Origin: Pseudoscleropodium purum
Lineage: Eukaryota > Streptophyta > Bryopsida > Hypnales > Brachytheciaceae
Length of the DNA: 64,000 nucleotides
Assembly: GCA_963969395.1 (NCBI GenBank)
Contig: OZ017797.1
Span: 33,108,001-33,172,000 of the forward strand
Reading direction: 5' to 3'
In this document: positions 1 through 9,984 of the stretch, in pieces
Position numbering within the stretch: the first letter of the stretch is position 1
How the letters are laid out: every line of letters begins with the position of its first letter
Position numbers and translations under genes: made by a program
The notes under the pieces: model-generated
The model's input: the letters and a program-made list of their open reading frames with translations, nothing else
What the model was told of the DNA's origin: nothing
Database searches by the model: none

Positions 1-480
1 ATCTGGTTCCCCGCCTGAGTCACATGTAGTATGCTTCCTCCCCCCAGTCCGAGCACCCATAAAGGGGTGTACAAGTGTAGGTGTCTGGACCCCCGCCTCC
101 CTCTCCTTGACCCGTCCTCTTTGCCTTTGCCTTTTGCGTAGAGTAGAATAGCCTTTCACTTGCCAACTGAATTATTTGAAGGCTGTCAAGACATGATGAT
201 TACCCTCGGGCATCATAAATATGCTTCAGAATCCGCACCAGAATGATACAAAATTTGGAGTAACATATGAGCAAGATCCCTACCCCACCCCTTGCCCCAC
301 CCCTTCCCTTGCCCTGAGGCCCTGAGAGTTTCCATCCAAATGCTGCAAAACCAACATAACAATGCACAGAAAACAAGAAGGGTCAGGTGTAGACTCACAG
401 CACAGACTCTTTGGTTTTGAAAGCTTGTTCTCCGGATTGGGAACAAAGGGGCCAGGGAAAAGTCTCTGCTAGTTCTGGGG
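1..480. other. Intergenic, no gene recognised
   Basis: The stretch is somewhat richer in C and G than the DNA that follows it. Short open frames exist on the minus strand, but none resembles a known protein and none has a convincing start context. I see no RNA gene and no clear repeat structure here. Confidence 0.5.
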
Positions 481-483
481 TCG

Positions 484-552
484 GGGAAGAGAGGAGGGAT
501 GGAAAAGAGGAGGGAGGGAAAAGAGGAGGGATGGAAGAGAGGAGGGATGGAT
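484..552. repeat. Purine-rich minisatellite
   Basis: About four imperfect copies of an 18-19 base unit of the form GAAGAGGAGGGATGGA run head to tail, all purine on the plus strand. The open frames that cross it on both strands are products of this repeat. Confidence 0.8.
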
Positions 553-604
553 GAATTGGAACATATTGCCCACCGTCTAGCGAAAATGAGATTTTTCTTT
601 CAAT

Positions 605-838
605 CATTAGAAGAAAATCACCTACTTTCCCCAGGGTTCTTAGCCCATCAAAACTCACGGCATTTGCTATGTGATGTAGCAAAACGATTGCCACGTCATT
701 TTAAAAAATAATTAAGAATTAAATTTATTTTTAAAATTTATTTACAACTTCACAGTCTTTAACTTCGAGGGGGGGGGGGGAACTATTGGGAACAGGCCCT
801 AAAACGGCCTTCTCACCCCCAAAAAAACTCTTCTAATG
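605..838. mobile_element. Family C MITE-like element, copy 1
   Basis: It begins CATTAGAAGA and ends CTCTTCTAATG, so about ten terminal bases are inverted. Related copies occur at 6975-7238, 8822-9125 and 39233-39475. In three of the four the right end is followed by TG, usually TGTGG. There is no coding capacity. A run of 12 G residues at 769-780 lies inside. The superfamily is not identifiable because no clear target duplication is visible. Confidence 0.55.
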
Positions 839-1149
839 TGATGGACACTCCACTAGGAGCATCTCCATTGGGGCACGTCATATTGCCCTAGAAAATGGTT
901 TTGGGCAAGCCCAAAAGCTTGAAGTCATCCTACTAGTTGCAACCTTTCATGTTTATCAACACAAGCCCTTTGAAAAATTAGTTGGGACACTTTAGCTTGC
1001 AATGTCTTACAAGACTGACTCGTAACAAGCTACTACCTCAAACTTCAAACTTTGGGGGTGTTCTATGTGAGTCTCTTTTGGGTGCTAGATCAACAATTAA
1101 TTTTGCTCCTCATAAAGTTTGTGCCTCAAGGCTTGGGATTCTTGATAGC
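839..1149. other. Intergenic, nothing recognised
   Basis: Single-copy looking AT-rich sequence. The open frame that crosses it has no recognisable domain. Confidence 0.4.
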
Positions 1150-2085
1150 TTAATCTCTAATGGACCAAGTTGTGTTTTTTGGTAATATAGAAATTTTGGG
1201 CAGGTGTGTGTCACTAGAGATTTCCATGTTTTTGGTCCAAATTTTAAGAGAAGGTGTGAAAAAAGAATATCTTTTATGTGCACTAAATTTCAAGAGGTTT
1301 GGAAATATGAGTCAAAAGTTATAGCCTAATATGTAGTTTGTTTCTCAACTCAAGTAGTCCATGCAAATTTTTAAAAATCATTTTTTTCTTCCAAAATACA
1401 AATTTGAAATTATTTTTTTAGATTTATACATACATATAAAGATTTGAATCATTCCGTTTTGATCAATGAGTCAAAAGTTATGAGGTGTTTTAGTTTGTTG
1501 GCAATTATGGATTCTCTATTCCCAAGTAAACTTTGAAGTCTCTTATTGAGCTCAATTTTCAATATTTTTGGAAAATAAAATAAAAACATAAGGTGAAGAT
1601 TGTTTTTTACAACATTACAACCATTGGGATGGAAATTTTTCAATTCTATAAATAAATTGTTAACAATATAGTATTTTGAATTATTCTCTACAACTTTCTA
1701 TTTACTATTTTTTTCCTATATGTTGTACAATTTCAAATGATCTAAAAAATTTCAATCATATAGCTAACATGCCTTGAATGAATCCAAATAAGCACCAACA
1801 TTTTGAACATTTTTTCATACAAATGTGACCTTGTGAAGTACAATTGCTTGGTTTTTTGCAAGGACATAAAAATGATTTTTGTCACTTCAAATGCTAATAT
1901 TTTGCAATCTACATGGTAGAAATTTCTGAAATTTTTTCCACATCTTTTCAAACCAGTGTACTACAAAATTCTTTGGTTACATGTGATCAAAAATGTTTTT
2001 TTTTCTAAAATTTGAACCTTGTACAAGAAGTGGCAATTTTGGATTGTTTTTGGCGAAAATATAGTCAAGGAACTTTAGGAATTAA
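1150..2085. mobile_element. Family A TTAA MITE, copy 1
   Basis: TTAA at each end encloses a 928 base body that begins TCTCTAATGGACCAAG and ends CAAGGAACTTTAGGA. The full body aligns by eye with the copy at 42758-43727, sharing for example the internal segments ATTCCAAATGATTTGAAAA and GCAATCTACATGG in order. No transposase is encoded. TTAA targets with C-rich ends are the pattern of piggyBac-type elements, and Kolobok-type elements also use TTAA. Confidence 0.75.
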
Positions 2086-2202
2086 GCTATTTTTAGAGGG
2101 TACCCGGTAGGAAGACAAAAAAATAGCAATCCTTCTCACTTGACCCATGCCACCCACAATGTGGCTCATCCCTTTTCGTGTGGACTAGTTGAGGTACTCT
2201 AA

Positions 2203-2535
2203 AATAAGGTTGGAGGTCCATAAAGTGCCTATTAAGAGCTGAAAATTAATTTTGGGGGGGGAGGTTCAATGCTTTTTGAAGTATTTTTTAGTAAATTTTT
2301 TCTTGAAAGGTGACAAATGCAATTGACATATAACAAAAGTTGTTTCATATATTTTATGGAACTTTGTGGAAGTAATTATGAACTTTTTGAAGTTGAAATG
2401 CAATGGTCATAAACAATGTCTACCACCTGAAATCTACACTAGTACATTGCTGGTGCCATCTCAAAGCAAAATGTACAAAATATATACATTTCAAGAGGTG
2501 GATACTTTTAGAGTCTAAGTGCTTGATGAACCTCC
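2203..2535. mobile_element. Family D element, copy 1
   Basis: The left end reads AAGGTTGGAGGTCCATAAAG. The right end is its imperfect reverse complement, near GATGAACCTCCTACTTT. The body matches 8036-8358 along its length, including the segment TTGAAGTTGAAATGCAATGG. No ORF of note. Confidence 0.6.
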
Positions 2536-2539
2536 TACT

Positions 2540-2830
2540 TTAATAATCGGTTCTTGAAGTGATTTTTGAAGAGATAATTGCATTGGGGGAAATCTAAACT
2601 TCTTGAAACAATTTTCAATTAATTTTTGTAGGATAGTAGAAAAATGGAATTGGCATCAAATCCAAGTCATTTCATTGTTTCTTTGAACCTTTGTGGAATT
2701 AGTTATGGAATTTTGAAGTTGAAATGTAGGGGGTCCTTGAAAGTGACTATCTCTTGAAATGGACACCATTGGTACATTGAAGAAAGAAAAAGTAGCTTTA
2801 TGTTAGTGGTCACCTTTTGAGCACCCTATG
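2540..2830. repeat. Family D related repeat, copy 2
   Basis: It lies in tandem after copy 1 and repeats the series ACTTCTTGAAACAATTTTC, GGAATTAGTTATGG and TTTTGAAGTTGAAATG. The closest relative in the window is 34575-34870. The terminal inverted bases are not clear in this copy. Confidence 0.5.
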
Positions 2831-4569
2831 TTAGATATAAACGGAATTTCAAATTTCAAATTTTGAGAGGTGAAATCAAATTTATTTTAACTTTTACAAG
2901 GAGTCAAATTTTCAGATATTAATCTTGAGGATCTGACCAAAAAAAAGGGATGGAAATTCAAAATCCAAACCTATTCACCTAGTTGACTACATTATTCATG
3001 TTGAAATTGGTAGATAAAGAGAAATAAATTGAATTTTTCATGGAACAAGTGTATCTTGAAAGAATATGTTTGCTTATGGTATGTTTTCTACAAGACATTT
3101 TTATGTGGAGATTGCTATTGTATTGTGATTTTGCAATGACAGATGTGTCAACAAATGATAGTGGGAGAGAGTCCTCCAAACCTTGAAAGACAATTCAAAT
3201 TTAAAAAAACAATGGGGATAACATGACCACAAGCTCTTTTGCAATACTCAATGACTTTACCTTTCAATACAAATTCATTAGATGTTACATACTATGAGAC
3301 TTAGATTTTGGAACTCAATGTCTATTTAAAGGCATCCATATTTCTTCATTTCCTACCCTCCTCATATTGAGTTTAGTTCAAGAAGTTAAGTTGTTCTCAA
3401 TAGAGTCGCTTTAGGAGCACAATATTGCCAATGGAAGGTAGGAAATGAAGAATCAAAGGATAAAACTAGGAATGTCTGTGGTTGTCTTTGGTTGTTTTAA
3501 TTATATGCAAGAAAAAACCTAATATAGAAAATTTGATTCTTCAAAACATGATTTATCATATCCTTCCACAAGTTCACTATCAAGGCTATGAACAATTGCT
3601 TTTATTTTTAATGGTTCACAATAGAGTTTGAAACCAAATTCATTTTGTTGTGTATCTTTTTGGCATGCATTGGATTGCATCAATTGACAAATAATCTATT
3701 GTTATGAAGGGGTCTCAACTAGTGTTGGGTAGGTATCAACTAAATTAATAGAGAATTGACTATAATGGTTGCAATAATTCATTCCTAGAGGTCTATGAGA
3801 TGATAGAATGCACAAATGACTTGAATTTTGGTTAGACCTTCTTACTACAAGTCCATCATTGCTAGTCTTGATGTGACACATTGAATTCTATTGGTGGACC
3901 TAGGTCTTAGGTTGCCATTGAAGACACCTTTAAGACCACCTTTTAGTTATATCAAGTTGACTTTTAAACTTGAAAGGACAAGACCTATCACAAAAGTAAT
4001 AGCCAAATTTAAAATTAATTAGATGAACCTAAGATTTTTTGGTTCTAATAGACTATGAAAATCATTTTTTAAAGTATTTTGGGTCTTCTATGGCATTACA
4101 AGCTCAAAGATTATTGTTATACTTTCTTTCTAAGGCAAGCAATTGCTTTTGGTTCTTAACGTATGATTTCTTCTCAATTGAAATAAAGTAGGCCATTTTG
4201 AATTTTGAAGTATCATCAAATTGTGCTAATTAAAAGTGAAGTCACCTATAGTTACTATTGTCACATACCATACTTACTAGAAGTTAGACCAATATTGCAT
4301 GTGAAGGTATGATTTGGTATGTAGATGCCAAACTTGAATTTCCACATCATATTCTTATGGATCCATATCACCTCACTAGCTACCATTCACAAGATAACAT
4401 GTGGTACTTTTTTACACAATGACTTAATTTATGCTAAATCTCATCTTCACGTAGGGTAGTTTTTCAAAATACAATAATCCATTCCAGTACACTATAAGGT
4501 GATGAGAAAGTAATTAATAGGAAATAAAATGATTGAATAGATGAGTTTCATTTCGCTATTGCATTCATG
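2831..4569. other. AT-rich intergenic stretch
   Basis: No gene, RNA or repeat family was recognised. A TATA-like TATTTAAAG lies near 3323, but no open frame follows it. The only frames present are short and featureless. Confidence 0.4.
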
Positions 4570-4794
4570 TATGGTAGAACCACCCATTACCAACCAAGGA
4601 CCCATACACAATCTATAGGGCTAGAAATAGTTGCAACCAAGGTTGGAACAAATTTCCGACCAACGTGTAGAATGTTTTTTTTTTTCCTTTTTAAAGTTGG
4701 GATTAATCAAATCATGGAAATTTACATTGCCTTATAATACTCCAAAATGTATGTGAAATTCCTAAAGTGGTCGACTATGGGTGGTTCTACCGTA
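4570..4794. mobile_element. Family E inverted-repeat element, copy 1
   Basis: An 18 base terminal inverted repeat is seen: TATGGTAGAACCACCCAT on the left and ATGGGTGGTTCTACCGTA on the right, with one mismatch. The element is 225 bases and non-coding. A TA target is possible because TA borders both ends, but no longer duplication is visible. A longer relative lies at 12947-13320. Confidence 0.7.
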
Positions 4795-6316
4795 CCCCAA
4801 AGATGGAGGGTTCACTACATGTTGCATTGTATATTGATGAGAAAGTGATTCACATGGATGAAAAAGTCTCAAATGGATGAAAGTGGTTGAATAGATGAGT
4901 TCCATTTCCCTACTTACTGCGTTCACTTACCTGAAAGATGGTGGGTTCAGTGTTAGTAGCACTTTTCTTTAGTGTAGAGGGTGGCCCCGACAATCGAGCA
5001 GAAAGCTGCCCTGGGTTTTTATGTTTTAAGGCTGGGCATGTATGGCAGGTCCTGGGGTCTTCTAAATAGTTTTGCAAACAGTAAGGTACCTGAAATTGTC
5101 ATGCCTTTGACAATCAAAAAGGTCGACATGTCCCCTCTCACTTGCTGTAAGTGGCAGGCACCACAAAAAAACTCGAGAAAAAAATTTAAATTTTTTAAAA
5201 AAAATGCTCGGGAATTTTTTTGACCGACCAACACCCGGGCCGGCAACAAATTTGACAGTAATAATGTTACTTTGACTGAAGGCTCTGGCAGCAGCTCAGT
5301 CAGTTGCATACTTCAAAGTTATCCAAAGAAGATGAAAAATGAAGATGGAAGAAGGTTTACATTTTCATTAATCTTTAAAGGACAGGTTAGGTTAAGCCCC
5401 TCTGCATGCTTGGTTTGGATTTGAGAGAAATGTTGACAAAAAGTGTGTGTTTTTTGTGTGTGTTTTTTGGAATGTTTCAACCTGCTGGACCCACTTCAAT
5501 AATGAATATGGCTTGCCAAGCCGACAACGTTTAGGCTGAAAAATCAAAATACTATTTACTAATCACTTTTGCATGTCCTAACTGTACAAAATTTGGACAA
5601 AGAACAAGACCCATACCCTTCTTCACTAAGGAAATTTTTAATTCTCCTAAGAGTTGGTTTCAAGACAAGAAAATGTTGTTTAAAGGTTAAAAAGATAGGC
5701 TCATTTTGTCATATAGAATTATCAAGTCAAAGCTATAAGGTGAACTAGTTGATTACTGGATCCCCTATCAATTCTGCCCTTTTGTATCTATCGGATACAT
5801 TTAAGAGCAACAATGTACATTATATGAGGATGGTATTAAGATAGAGGGTGGTACCATGTTGGTTTACCTTATACAGTAAGCTTCAATTATTCATTAGTTG
5901 TTGTGTTGCATGTATAAGTGTCAATAGTGGCCATCCTATTGGAAGAAGATATAAAAACTTTTCAAGTTTGGTTTCATGTCAATTTTTAAGAGGAGGTGAA
6001 TGGTGTAGCCATCTATATTCTTTGAATTTCTTTTAAACTTCAAATTTTGGAAGGAGCTCTATTTTCTTTAAATCTAATCAACTTCAATATTGTACATTAA
6101 ATCTACTTTGAAATACGAAGACCATTAAAAATCTAATAAATTCAATAGTTTGAATGTGGAATTAGTTATATATTTGTAATTCTATACGCATTTATTAAAA
6201 TTTCCCTTTTTTACTATGGATTCATTTTGCTTTGTCGGATTAGAGAATTGTCTAATGTCAAGGATGTGGAAATCCTAGCCACTTCATTTGCCATACAAGT
6301 ATTACTTATTCATCAT
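4795..6316. other. Intergenic, no gene recognised
   Basis: The part from about 4980 to 5320 is slightly richer in GC and has an open frame of 80 codons on the plus strand, without an ATG start and with no recognised domain. The remainder is AT-rich and featureless. Confidence 0.4.
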
Positions 6317-6931
6317 TATCCCTAAATGTTCAAATTACATTTTTTTGGCAACATAGTGATTTTGGGTAACTCACTACAAATTAAACCTTTGTTTTTTCAT
6401 TGAAGTTTTCACACAACATGTACCCACGGAGTAGCTTTAAGGCCCAACAATTTTCATAACTTTTAACTACATGGTTAAGAAATTATTGCATGATATGTGA
6501 TTTTCATTGCTCTGCAAGCAACTTGGGCAACTCAAAAAGATTCTTGAAAAATCACTTTAAAAAATAAATAAAACTTGAAATTGGTTCTTTAGGTTTATAT
6601 ATGTGGGAAGCTTTGAATCATTCCATTTTGATTGATGAGATGAAAGTTATGAGGAGTTTTAGTTTGCAGGTAGCTTTAAAAACCATAACTACCTACAAGC
6701 TAAAACTCCTCATAACTTTCATCTCATCAATCAAAATGGATGATTCAAAGATAGATAGATATTTGTATGTATGTGTATGTATGTGTAAATTTAGAGAACC
6801 AATTTCAAATTTTTATTTAAGAAAAAAGTGATTAAAAAAAATTGAACTACCTAGGTTGCCCATTGAACAATTAAAATCTCCATTCATAGTGAGTTGCCCC
6901 CAAAAATGCAATTTTTACATAGAGGGGTTAA
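6317..6931. mobile_element. Foldback derivative of family A
   Basis: The left end TTATCCCTAAATG and the right end AGAGGGGTTAA are family A termini. The left half matches the left half of family A. The right half is the same sequence in reverse, with an internal deletion. The two halves meet at a near-perfect inverted repeat, 6611-6673 against 6689-6750, with about 60 paired positions, two mismatches, one single-base gap and a loop of 15 bases. The whole unit could therefore fold into a long hairpin if transcribed. Confidence 0.8.
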
Positions 6932-6974
6932 AATTGTGAAGAATGTAAAAATCCTTGTCTATACTTTTGATAAG

Positions 6975-7238
6975 CATTAGAAGAGTTTTGAGGGGTCCAG
7001 AAGCTTGTTTCGGGCATGTTCCCCCGCAACTATTCCCCGCAGCGAGGGGAACGACCCGCTGTCACAATTTTCTTTTTCATAAAAAAAAAAGCAGTCTCCA
7101 AATGCAAAAAAAATTAAGAAATTAGTCAATGACGTGGCAGGGTCTCGACCATATCAGATGGTTGAGCTGAACCTGTTTCTTGCGTTTGCAAACTATGATA
7201 ACTCACAAGCATCCAGAGGCCCCAAAAATCTTCTAATG
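6975..7238. mobile_element. Family C MITE-like element, copy 2
   Basis: Left end CATTAGAAGAGTTTTGAGGG and right end CCCCAAAAATCTTCTAATG are inverted over roughly 20 bases with small gaps. The middle carries a GC-rich stem-loop, TTCCCCGCAGCGAGGGGAA, near 7036. No coding capacity. Confidence 0.65.
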
Positions 7239-7466
7239 TGGCAATTCTTTCTCTTTCATTCTTCCAATCAAGTGTGTTTCAATTTGTGTAAAATTAAAAG
7301 TTTAAAAAAAGACTAATGTGTGTATTTCTTCAAAATTTGTCATCCAAATTATTGTATGTTTTAACATATTTTTACCCAAACTTAAAAATATTTGTAGATT
7401 AATTTTGAAGGAATCATGAGTTACCCCAAGTTTGAATGTTGGATTATTTTGTAGGTACACTCAGGG

Positions 7467-7697
7467 GTAGGATGAACTAGCCCCTCACTCGGCCCCTCCA
7501 AGTCATTCTAGGGGTGCAAGTAAAAAAAAAGCCCCCTATTTTGTGCTTGATTATTTTACCTAATACACTTCTCTCAGCTAATTTGGAACCTCCGAATGCA
7601 AACATGAATTCAAAATTTGCAAATTTTATCGTGCACAGGAAATAAAAAATTTCAGCGTTTTCCCAAGGGGCCGAGCTAAGGGTCAGTTCACCCTGGC
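7467..7697. mobile_element. Unclassified TIR element
   Basis: The ends pair over about 28 bases with roughly six mismatches: AGGATGAACTAGCCCC on the left against AGGGTGAACTGACCC read from the right. CACTCAGGG flanks both ends (7458-7466 and 7698-7706), which would be a 9 base target duplication as in Mutator-like elements. A third CACTCAGGG near 7891 weakens that reading. Termini of the form YAGGRTGAA also recall hAT elements. Confidence 0.5.
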
Positions 7698-8035
7698 CAC
7701 TCAGGGATGCACCGTTGATAATTATTGTTATTACTAGGCATCGGTATGTCTACAATTCACTGTCTAGAAATTTGCAATGTGAATAAAGTTTGTTTTTGAA
7801 ACATATTAAAAAGTGATTAAGATGTTATTCATTAGAATCTTCCCTGAACAGTTAATTCCAAAAGTAATGAAGAAGTCCTTGAAGATTGGCCACTCAGGGC
7901 TGCAAGATATCTGCAAATTCTAAAGGAACCCTATATGACCTAATTGAGGTTTTCCAAATGTATATCATCTAATTGGCACGACCTTCCAGAGCACACAATA
8001 TTTGCTTTCAATTGAGCAAGAATCTAACTTACGCT

Positions 8036-8358
8036 AAGGTAGGAAGGAGGTCCAGAAATTGCGCATTTAGGAGCTGAAAATTAATTTGGGAAGAATAAAC
8101 TTCAGGATATATTTTTGTCGCAAATTTTTCTTGAAAGACAAATAGAATTGGCATCTACCTCAAGTAAGTCTTAGTTTCATATGTTTTGGAGCTTTATAGA
8201 ATTAGTTATAAATTTTTGAAGTTGAAATGCAATGGTTACTAAGAATGTCCACCTCCTAAAATGCCCTATGTTGATGCAATGAGAAAGAAAAATTTACATG
8301 GATATTAGAGGATGCTTTTAGAGCCTGAGTGCTTTATGGACCTTCTAACTTACAAGAG
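8036..8358. mobile_element. Family D element, copy 3
   Basis: It starts near GGTAGGAAGGAGGTCCAG and ends near TATGGACCTTCTAACTT, so the ends are imperfect inverted repeats. Its body matches 2203-2535. Confidence 0.6.
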
Positions 8359-8419
8359 ACTAAATAAGCTTACCAATAAATCTATGGGTCATATTTTCTG
8401 AAGTTTTTCAATGTACTAT

Positions 8420-8780
8420 TGTTATTGTAGATGGTGAGAGAAACAATGTACACGAGGAGAAAGCAAGCCAATGTAGCCAATCAAAGAGTTAAATATTTAA
8501 TGTAGCAAGTGAGAGAGCAAGACAATGTAGCTAGTGGGAGACAATCTAGACAATGAGAGAGTGAGGTAGTTAATGTAGCCAGTGAGAGAATGAGACAATG
8601 TAGCTAATGAGAGGTAGCTAATGAGAGACAATGTTTACTGGCATTGAAAAATATCAAATTCCACTAAATTTTGGTCATTATTGACTAATAGCTTTCATTG
8701 TTTGCTAGCATTGAAAAATACAAAATCCACCGAAACTTTGTTCATTACTTCAAGGTCAATCAAGTTTCTTTTGCACCTAA
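8420..8780 (+). repeat. Family G repeat with minisatellite, copy 1
   Basis: A degenerate tandem series of CAATGTAGCYARTGAGAG-like units runs from about 8440 to 8640. It is followed by two copies of a segment of roughly 70 bases containing GGCATTGAAAAATA and GCATTGAAAAATAC. The same two parts, in reverse orientation and in the same order, occur at 27700-28445, so minisatellite and flank form one dispersed unit. Confidence 0.7.
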
Positions 8781-8821
8781 TTGCCATTTCATGTTCAAAC
8801 TTTTATGAAGAAATCAATCAA

Positions 8822-9125
8822 CATTACATGTTTTTTGGAGGGCTTGGAGGGCCATTTCAGGCATGTTCTTTGTGTTGTTCCCTTGGCAGTTCAAGAACAG
8901 TTGTTGTCAGAATTTTTTATTTTCTATAAAAAAATTATTTTCTGAAAATTTGAAAATGTAAAAAAAAGTTTTTTTGTTTTTTTAAATTTTAAATTTAAAA
9001 AAAAATGATGTAGCAATCTCTTTGCCACATTAAACAGCTATTGTGAGGTAGTTCCCAACATTTGGGAACCTAAGAAAACACATGGGAATCCGCAACCTTC
9101 CAAAGGGGCTTAAAAACATCTAATA
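8822..9125. mobile_element. Family C MITE-like element, copy 3
   Basis: This decayed copy is recognised by the internal words CAGGCATGTTC and GTTCCC and by the late segment ending in AACATCTAATA. The termini are degenerate. Confidence 0.45.
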
Positions 9126-9296
9126 TTTTTTTGAATTTACTTGATATGACTTCCTTTCATCTTGGAAACTTGGTGCATTGCTAGGAATTATATTTTTGCT
9201 CTAGACCAAAGTGGAGGAGGTTTTGCATTGACAAAAGCTACTTTGAAGAAGTTTGAGTAGCTACCTTACTTAAAAAGTGAGTCAATGCTACAAGGT

Positions 9297-9984
9297 TTAT
9301 CCCTAAGTACCCAAAGGGACCATATATGGTTGATCTGAAATTTCAAGCTCATTTGGTTATGGCCAATTAAATTCATTTGACCATTTTTAAAAAATTCAAG
9401 TAGTTTTGAGGGTTAACTATTGAAAACTTTCAGTTTTCACTAAAAGAGGTACATATTTGATGGTTGAAAGGTCTCTAAAGCCATATATGTCCATTGGCAG
9501 AAGAGTAAAACTTACTAGTTTTACTTCATTTTACAACTTTGAGCAATTTCACTTGATTTGGAGTTATTTGTGATTTATACTTATAAAAAAAATTGCACCT
9601 CAACAATTGTAAAGGTGGATTGTGTAATGAGTTTGATAGCTTTTTGTGTGAAATTAAGTTTTTTGAGAGTGCATTTTAGTATATTGACACAATTTGTAGT
9701 TGTTTATGTCACCTCCAATCCCAAAAAACTTTTATGTGCAAATTTTTGAAACATTGTAGGGAGGGATAACATACTAAAAATATAACTTTTATATTTCTCT
9801 TGTTATAATCTCACAATTCTTATGCAATTTTGCACTCATGTATACTAATAAGAAAACTCTTTAAACATCTATACGGTTAGATTTTGAAAAAAAAACAATT
9901 TATTTCATTGGGGATAACTATAAGCCCATGTCCTTTTTTCATAGTCAAGACACACTTGAAAAGGCTTGGGCATTTAGGGGTTAA
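9297..9984. mobile_element. Family B TTAA MITE, copy 1
   Basis: The left end is TTATCCCTAAGTACCC and the right end GGGCATTTAGGGGTTAA. The body matches 57384-58088, sharing for example CATATATGTCCATTGGCAGA against CATATATATTACCATTGG. Reversed, it matches 59563-60240. It shares terminal bases with family A, but its interior is different. Confidence 0.7.
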
